Shown one piece after another: positions 59,089 through 64,000 of a DNA stretch of 64,000 bases (positions are counted from its first letter, which is position 1; every line of letters begins with the position of its first letter). The notes beneath the pieces were generated by a model that was not told the origin of the DNA, did no database searches, and saw nothing but the letters and a program-made list of their open reading frames with translations. The stretch spans positions 124,001-188,000 of the forward strand of contig JAHCAT010000003.1 of NCBI GenBank assembly GCA_019634735.1. Direction: 5' to 3'. The stretch is from Lysobacterales bacterium (GTDB taxonomy: Bacteria > Pseudomonadota > Gammaproteobacteria > Xanthomonadales > UBA2363). Made by a program: the position numbers and the translations under genes.

Positions 59089-59301
59089 GCCGTCGCCTGC
59101 GCGCCCAGCCCCCGGTCCGCCGGCGTCTGGCGTCACCGTGGCTCGCATCGGGTCGGCATGCGGCGTCGATGCAGTGACGGCGGCTGCACATTCGTGCAGG
59201 GCGCCTGCACCTTGCGCAGACGCCGGGGCGACGGTCGACGCACCACCCTGCGCTCGTCCCGGACTTCCCCGGGCACCACCCCCCCTGGAGACAGCCGACT
59301 C

Positions 59302-59829
59302 ATGAACGCGCTTCGCATCCTGTCCATCGCCCTTGCCTCGTCGCTCGCCACCGCTACCCTCGCTCCGATCGCCCACGCCGGCGACTATGCGGGCAGCAAG
59401 CAGACCCAGGCCGCCGGCGACATCGTCGCGGTCGCCTCCGGCGCCGGCCAGTTCGGCACCCTGGTCGCCGCGGTGCAGGCCGCCGGCCTGGTCGAGACCC
59501 TGCAGGGTCCCGGGCCGTTCACCGTGTTCGCACCAACCGACGCGGCATTCGCCGCGCTCCCGGCCGGTACCGTCGAGGACCTGCTCAAGCCCGAGAACCG
59601 GGACCGCCTGGTCGCAGTGCTGACCTACCACGTCGTGCCCGGCAAGGTCACGGCCGAGCAGGTGGTCGGGCTCGACAGGGCGACCACCGTCAACGGTGCC
59701 GACGTCAGCATCGCCACCCGCGGCGACACCGTGACCGTCAATGGCGCGCGCGTGGTCAGCGCCGATGTCATGGCCAGCAACGGCGTCATCCACGTGATCG
59801 ACCAGGTGATCCTGCCGCCGGCCGGCTGA
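59302..59829 (+). CDS. Secreted fasciclin (FAS1) domain protein
   Basis: 175 residues. A signal peptide (~1-26, ending IAHAG) and one FAS1 domain: [20 protein letters not shown] and [16 protein letters not shown] (H1), then [16 protein letters not shown] and ending [15 protein letters not shown] (H2). FAS1 domains mediate adhesion. Only a GGAG about 12 nt before the ATG suggests a ribosome binding site. No coupling to neighbours. Confidence 0.92.
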   Translation: MNALRILSIALASSLATATLAPIAHAGDYAGSKQTQAAGDIVAVASGAGQFGTLVAAVQAAGLVETLQGPGPFTVFAPTDAAFAALPAGTVEDLLKPENRDRLVAVLTYHVVPGKVTAEQVVGLDRATTVNGADVSIATRGDTVTVNGARVVSADVMASNGVIHVIDQVILPPAG

Positions 59830-59923
59830 CCGGTTCGCCACGCATCGCCCGCCCGTGCGGAGCAACGGCCGCGCTGCTATGCTGCGCGGCCGTTTTCCAT
59901 CATCACACCGAGGAGTCCCGGCC

Positions 59924-60088
59924 ATGGGCAAGGGCGACAAGAAATCCCGCCGCGGCAAGATCTTCCGCGGCAGCTACGGCAACGTCCGTCCCCAGGGCAG
60001 TGCCACTGCCGTTGCCGCTGCGCCGGCCCCGGCCGCAGCCAAGCCGGCCAAGCCGGCCGCCAAGACTGCGGCGCGCAAGAAGGCTTGA
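59924..60088 (+). CDS. 30S ribosomal protein THX
   Basis: 54 residues. MGKGDKKSRRGKIFRGSYGN is the THX (bS22-like) signature: a small basic peptide in the 30S head. The C-terminal ~25 residues are an Ala/Lys/Pro tail longer than in Thermus. AGGAG lies 8 nt upstream and a TATGCT -10 candidate at 59878-59883. Confidence 0.93.
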   Translation: MGKGDKKSRRGKIFRGSYGNVRPQGSATAVAAAPAPAAAKPAKPAAKTAARKKA

Positions 60089-60146
60089 GGCGCTGGCGTC
60101 TCCCCCTGTCCGGGGGGAACGACGTCATGCAGGCTGGTCGTGACCC

Positions 60147-60180
60147 CACAGGGCGCCGGAAGCCGGCGCCCTGTGCGTTT
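60147..60180. terminator. Long hairpin between THX gene and hutI
   Basis: A 13-bp perfect stem (CACAGGGCGCCGG/CCGGCGCCCTGTG) with a 3-nt loop, followed on the plus strand by CGTTT. It separates the convergent THX gene and hutI and can serve both. Confidence 0.75.
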
Positions 60181-60221
60181 CCGGCAGGGCTGGGCGCAGC
60201 CGGCGCCGGCCCGCATCCGGC

Positions 60222-61454
60222 TCAGTCGTCCGACACCCCGGCGCGCAGCAGTCGCGGGCGCGGGTAGGGGCCGATCCAGTAGGGCAGTTCGGCCGGGTCG
60301 CGCACTGCCCAGTGCAGCAGGTCGGCGCGCATGCCGGGTTCCAGGCGGCCGCGTTCGTGGCCCAGGCCCAGAGCCCGGGCGGCGTTGATGCAGGCGCCGC
60401 GCAGCGCCTCGGCGGGACTCAGGCGGAACAGGGTGCAGGCCATGTTGAGCGCCAGACGCAGCGAGGGCATCGGCGACGTTCCGGGATTCAGGTCGGTCGC
60501 CACCGCCATCGGCACGCCGGCATCGCGCAGCGCCTGGATCGGCGGCAGCCGGGTTTCCCGCAAGGCGTAGAAGGCGCCCGGCAGCAGCACCGCCACGGTA
60601 CCGGCGTCGGCCATCGCGGCGATGCCCTCCGGGCCCAGCCACTCCAGGTGGTCGGCCGACAGGCCGCGACGCGCCGCGACCAGCGCGGCGCCGCCCTGGT
60701 CGCTGAGCTGCTCGGCGTGCAGCTTGACCGGCAGGTCCAGCTTCGCAGCGGCGTCGAGACAGCGCGCCGACTCCGCCGGAGAGAACCCGATGCCCTCGCA
60801 GAAGGCATCCACGGCATCGACCAGGCCCTCGGCGGCCAGCGCCGGCAGCCAGCGGTCGCAGACCATCGCGACATATTCCCCGCGACGATCCGCGAACTCG
60901 GCCGGTACGGCATGCAGACCCAGGAAGGTCGTGCGCACCTCGATGTTCAGGCGTTCGCCGATGCGCCGGGCCACGCGCAGCATGCGGCGCTCGGTGTCCA
61001 GCTCCAGGCCGTAGCCGGACTTCACCTCGATGCAGGTCACGCCCTCTTCGAGCAGGGCCCGCGCGCGCGGCAACGAGGCGGCCAGCAGCTCCTGCTCGCT
61101 GGCCGCCCGGGTGGCGCGGACGGTCGAGGCGATGCCGCCGCCGGCCCTGGCGATCGCTTCATAGCTGGCGCCCTCGAGGCGCGCCTCGAACTCGTTGCCA
61201 CGGTGCCCGGCAAACACGAGGTGGGTGTGGCAATCGATCAGCGCCGGCGTCAGCAGGCCGCCATCGAAGCGCTCGACCGACCTGGCCAGGTACTCGGGTG
61301 GCCGGGGCAGCGCAGCCGCAGGCCCGACGTGGACGATCCGCCCGTCGCGCACGCCCAGGGCGCCATCCTCGATCAGCCCCCAGCCGCTTTCGCCTGCCAG
61401 GGTGACCAGGTCGGCGCCGATCAGCACGGTGTCCCAGGGAGCTTGCGTGGCCAT
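60222..61454 (-). CDS. hutI: Imidazolonepropionase
   Basis: 410 residues. Metal-dependent amidohydrolase of histidine degradation, converting imidazolone-5-propionate to formiminoglutamate. Metal ligands: DCHTHLVFAGHRGNEFEAR, then EVKSGYGLELDTE, LHAEQLSDQGG, and TDLNPGTSPM. No other hut genes lie in the window, so the pathway must be completed elsewhere. TATGCT 6 nt before the ATG suggests a leaderless transcript. The GntP permease is 170 bp upstream on the same strand. Confidence 0.95.
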   Translation of the reverse strand: MATQAPWDTVLIGADLVTLAGESGWGLIEDGALGVRDGRIVHVGPAAALPRPPEYLARSVERFDGGLLTPALIDCHTHLVFAGHRGNEFEARLEGASYEAIARAGGGIASTVRATRAASEQELLAASLPRARALLEEGVTCIEVKSGYGLELDTERRMLRVARRIGERLNIEVRTTFLGLHAVPAEFADRRGEYVAMVCDRWLPALAAEGLVDAVDAFCEGIGFSPAESARCLDAAAKLDLPVKLHAEQLSDQGGAALVAARRGLSADHLEWLGPEGIAAMADAGTVAVLLPGAFYALRETRLPPIQALRDAGVPMAVATDLNPGTSPMPSLRLALNMACTLFRLSPAEALRGACINAARALGLGHERGRLEPGMRADLLHWAVRDPAELPYWIGPYPRPRLLRAGVSDD

Positions 61455-61460
61455 GGCGCA

Positions 61461-61466
61461 AGCATA
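61461..61466 (-). promoter_or_regulatory. -10 candidate, leaderless hutI
   Basis: TATGCT on the minus strand ends 6 nt before the ATG at 61454; there is no ribosome binding site between. Confidence 0.4.
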
Positions 61467-61624
61467 GCGGCGCGCCGCCCTGGCGACGCTGCTGGCGGTG
61501 GCCGGCGTATCGTTCCCGGGCGGCATCGCCCGGGGTCAGGAACGATGCGGGAGACTGCCGGCGCCGGAGAGCGCTGGGCCGATGGCGGGGCAACGATCGG
61601 ACCGGTCGCCCATTCGACAGCCTG

Positions 61625-62935
61625 CTACATGCCGAGCGCGAACAGGCCCAGGCAGAGCACCAGGCCGACCAGCGGCACGACCACGGTGAGCGCGGCCATG
61701 GCACCGTACGCGGCGCGGTGGCTCTCGCCGCAGATCGCACGGATGGTGGTCACCACGTAGCCGTTGTGCGGCAGCGAGTCCAGGCAGCCCGACGAGATCG
61801 CCACGACCCGGTGCAGCTGTTCCGGGTTGACGCCCTGGGCCAGGAAATGGGGCGCCAGGATGGGCAGCGCGATCGCCTGGCCGCCGGACGCCGAGCCGGT
61901 CATGCCGGCGATCAGACTGACCGCAACCGCGGCGCTGACCAGGCCGCCGCCGGGCAGGTGGGTGACGAAGTCGACCACCTGCCCAAAGCCGGGAACGACC
62001 CGCGCCACCGCGCCGAAACCGACCACCGCGGCCGTGTTGCCGATCGCCACCAGGGCGCCGACGCTGCCGGCGGTGAAGGCGGCGCCGGCATCGCGGACGT
62101 GGCGCCATTGCAACAGCCATGCGGCCAGGCAGCCGCCGCCCAGTGCGACGATCAGTGCCGCCGTGCCCAGACGGTCGTGAAAGGCGAAGGCCAGCGCCAG
62201 CACCACCACCAGGGGCAGGCTGGACAGCAGCGGCGAGGGCAGGGCGCGGTCCGGCACCGCCGGGTCGTTCGCGCGGGCCTCGAACCGCTCGCCGCGCGCG
62301 CGGGCGCGACGCAGCATCCAGGCCAGCCAGGCATAGCCGCTGACCGCCATGAACACCGCGACCACGGCACTGGCCTGCCAGGCCGCAAGGTGGGTGGTGC
62401 CCAGGTGCTCGACCGGGATCCAGTTCTGGATTTCCGGCGAACCGGCCGAGGTCATCGTGAAGGTCACCGACCCGAACGCGAGGGTCGCCGGGATGAACCG
62501 GCGCGGCAAGTCGGCCTGCCGGAACAGGCTGAGCGCCATCGGATACACCGAGAAGGCGACCACGAACAGGCTGACGCCGCCGTAGGTCAGCACCGCACAG
62601 GCGGCGACGATGGCCAACGCGGCACGCTGCACCCCGAGATGGCCGGTGATCCAGCGCGCGACGCTGTCGGCGGCCCCGGAATCCTCCATCAGCTTGCCGA
62701 ACACCGCGCCCAGCAGGAACATGAAGAACCAGTTCGCGATGAAGCCCGAGAACCCCTGCATATAGGCATTCAGGGCGTTCGGGGCGCCGTCCGCGGCGAG
62801 CGCCGGCAGCAGGGCGACGCCGCCGGTCAGCGCGACCAGCACCGCGCACAGCGCGCTGGCCAGGAACAGGTTCATGCCGCGCATGGTCAGGACCATGAGC
62901 AGGGCCAGGCCGAGCAGCAGGCCGAGCAGGCTCAT
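61625..62935 (-). CDS. GntP-family permease
   Basis: 436 residues with about 11-12 hydrophobic helices. The helical pattern and motifs FTMTSAGSPEIQNWIPVEHL, LIAGMTGSASGGQAIALPIL and SSGCLDSLPHNGYVVTTI fit the GntP/CitMHS-like H+ symporters (gluconate, citrate or beta-hydroxy acids). The substrate cannot be read. The ATG starts at the first helix (MSLLGLLLGLALLMVLTMRG). As mGDH produces gluconate-type acids, a link is conceivable but the genes are 50 kb apart. Confidence 0.85.
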   Translation of the reverse strand: MSLLGLLLGLALLMVLTMRGMNLFLASALCAVLVALTGGVALLPALAADGAPNALNAYMQGFSGFIANWFFMFLLGAVFGKLMEDSGAADSVARWITGHLGVQRAALAIVAACAVLTYGGVSLFVVAFSVYPMALSLFRQADLPRRFIPATLAFGSVTFTMTSAGSPEIQNWIPVEHLGTTHLAAWQASAVVAVFMAVSGYAWLAWMLRRARARGERFEARANDPAVPDRALPSPLLSSLPLVVVLALAFAFHDRLGTAALIVALGGGCLAAWLLQWRHVRDAGAAFTAGSVGALVAIGNTAAVVGFGAVARVVPGFGQVVDFVTHLPGGGLVSAAVAVSLIAGMTGSASGGQAIALPILAPHFLAQGVNPEQLHRVVAISSGCLDSLPHNGYVVTTIRAICGESHRAAYGAMAALTVVVPLVGLVLCLGLFALGM

Positions 62936-63118
62936 CGCCGGGGCGCCGGGGTCGGGGAGCGGGGCAGGGACATGCGGCCTCCAGGAACGGCAGGCGGCCA
63001 TTGGGCCCGCGGCGAGCAGCGCCTGGACACTGTACGAAGGTACGAGTGCCGGCCGGACGCGCCCCGCCTACGCTTGCCGGGAGCCATAACCAGAACGCCC
63101 CGGGAGGGCCGCGCCGCC

Positions 63119-64000
63119 ATGTCCACGCCCCGCTTGAACCGCCTGTCCGCCGCCCTGCTGATCGCCCTGTTCGCCACGCCGATGGCCGTGGTCGCCCAGG
63201 AGGACACGTCCGAGGAGCGCAGCCCGCAGGCGCGCGACGCGACCCGCCTCGACGCGGTCACCGTCACCGCCCGGCGGCGCGCCGAGGACATCCAGAAGAT
63301 CCCGGTCTCGGTCACCGCTTTCGACCGCGAGGACCTGCGCGAGCTGCAGGCGCGCAACCTGGACGGGCTGCAGGGCGCGGTGCCCAACGCCAACATCGTG
63401 CAGGGACGCGGTTCCGCGTCCAGCGTCAACGCCTTCATCCGCGGCATCGGCCAGCCCGACGCCCTGCAGACCTTCGACCCGGGCGTCGGCATCTACGTCG
63501 ACGACGTCTACTACTCGCGCATCCAGGGCGGCCTGTTCAGCCTGTACGACATCGAGCGGATCGAGGTGCTGCGCGGACCCCAGGGCACGCTGTACGGGAA
63601 GAACTCCACCGGTGGAGCGATCAAGCTGGTGACCCGGCAGCCCTCGGATACCCCGATGTTCGACGCCGAGTTCACCGCCGGCGACTTCGGCCGCCTGGAG
63701 GGCCGCTACTACGGCTCGACCCCCCTCAGCGACACCGTCGGTGCCAGCGTCGCGGCGGTGCTTGGACGCAACCACGGCTACGTCCGGGACGAGGTCAGCA
63801 ACGCCCGCTACAACGACGACGACAACCGCGCGATCCGCTTCAAGCTCGCCGGCACGCCGTCGGAACGCTTCCGGTGGACGGCGAGCTTCGATTTCACCAA
63901 GCAGGACAACGAGCTCAGCCTGGGCAACCCCGAGGCGCCGCTGGTGCAGTCCGACCTGGTGCTGGGACCGGTGATCCTGCGCCTGCCCGATGCCGGCGAG
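63119..64000 (+). CDS. TonB-dependent receptor (5' part, runs off window)
   Basis: The first 294 residues lie in the window. A signal peptide (~1-26, ending AVVAQ), a TonB box-like LDAVTVTARRR, and a plug domain (VSVTAFDREDLRELQARNLD, FIRGIGQPDALQTFDPGVGI, IERIEVLRGPQGTLYGKNST) are followed by the first barrel strands. The plug type is that of many uncharacterised outer-membrane receptors of the group. CGGGAGG precedes the ATG by ~11 nt. Confidence 0.92.
   Translation, partial: MSTPRLNRLSAALLIALFATPMAVVAQEDTSEERSPQARDATRLDAVTVTARRRAEDIQKIPVSVTAFDREDLRELQARNLDGLQGAVPNANIVQGRGSASSVNAFIRGIGQPDALQTFDPGVGIYVDDVYYSRIQGGLFSLYDIERIEVLRGPQGTLYGKNSTGGAIKLVTRQPSDTPMFDAEFTAGDFGRLEGRYYGSTPLSDTVGASVAAVLGRNHGYVRDEVSNARYNDDDNRAIRFKLAGTPSERFRWTASFDFTKQDNELSLGNPEAPLVQSDLVLGPVILRLPDAGE

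Noticed and set aside
61625-62935. Treating the GntP permease and hutI as a histidine-uptake operon
   Set aside because: GntP-type symporters carry hydroxy acids, there is a 170-bp gap, and hutI seems to have its own promoter.

Overview
This 64 kb window is chromosomal DNA from a very GC-rich gammaproteobacterium. The order rpoE-rseA-(rseC-like)-mucD-lepA-lepB-DUF4845-rnc-era-recO is the arrangement typical of Lysobacterales (Xanthomonadales). A secreted S8 protease with PPC and P domains, a TonB receptor of the large-repertoire type, methylthioinosine phosphorylase, a THX-type ribosomal protein and many short intergenic repeats point the same way. The assignment to order is inferred from synteny and protein families, not from a marker alignment. 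The window is almost wholly housekeeping and envelope genes. There is no rRNA, no recognisable tRNA, no CRISPR array and no transposase gene.

Layout. 0-10.4 kb, minus strand: a short-chain dehydrogenase fragment, then a respiratory operon read from 10433 downwards. It encodes a membrane PQQ glucose-type dehydrogenase, oxidase subunit II, a fused oxidase subunit I+III, a small membrane protein, a DUF2231 protein, the CtaG copper/assembly factor and a flavin reductase of the ferric-reductase type. The first four genes are joined by 4-bp stop/start overlaps. A HemJ/CopD-like gene lies inside the operon on the opposite strand. 10.4-15.9 kb: aconitase, initiation factor IF-1 and ribonuclease D, separated by tandem heptamer repeats, a dispersed ~160-bp repeat and a clean ~300-bp MITE-like element. 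15.9-27.7 kb, plus strand: a membrane-anchored FGE-fold protein, a large heptamer minisatellite, an M48 protease, the envelope-stress operon (sigma-E, anti-sigma, small RseC-like protein, MucD/DegP protease), then lepA, signal peptidase I, RNase III, Era and RecO.

27.7-36.6 kb: a Pr6Pr membrane protein, a receiver-Hpt protein facing a YdbH-like AsmA-family protein and a YnbE/YdbL-type lipoprotein, RlmD, a CYTH protein, NagZ, and a purine-salvage pair (hypoxanthine phosphoribosyltransferase plus methylthioinosine phosphorylase). 36.8-48.3 kb: the secreted subtilase with tandem terminators, tyrosyl-tRNA synthetase, a decayed repeat cluster, and the PBP1C/alpha-2-macroglobulin pair. 48.4-53.7 kb: an iron-sulfur photolyase, a second MITE-like repeat, an M12-type zinc protease, a class I photolyase and a phasin. 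53.8-64 kb: an unknown tail-anchored protein, MsrPQ, SerC, NfuA, two small cytochromes c, a fasciclin protein, the THX ribosomal protein, HutI, a GntP-family permease and the start of a TonB-dependent receptor.

Together the genes suggest an aerobic, surface-active heterotroph: periplasmic sugar oxidation feeding a haem-copper oxidase, envelope quality control under sigma-E, peptidoglycan recycling, and defence against light and methionine oxidation. The most unusual sequence structures are the MITE with intact target-site duplication, its inverted partner across acnA-infA, the heptamer arrays with G-quadruplex potential, and the quinoprotein-oxidase operon.
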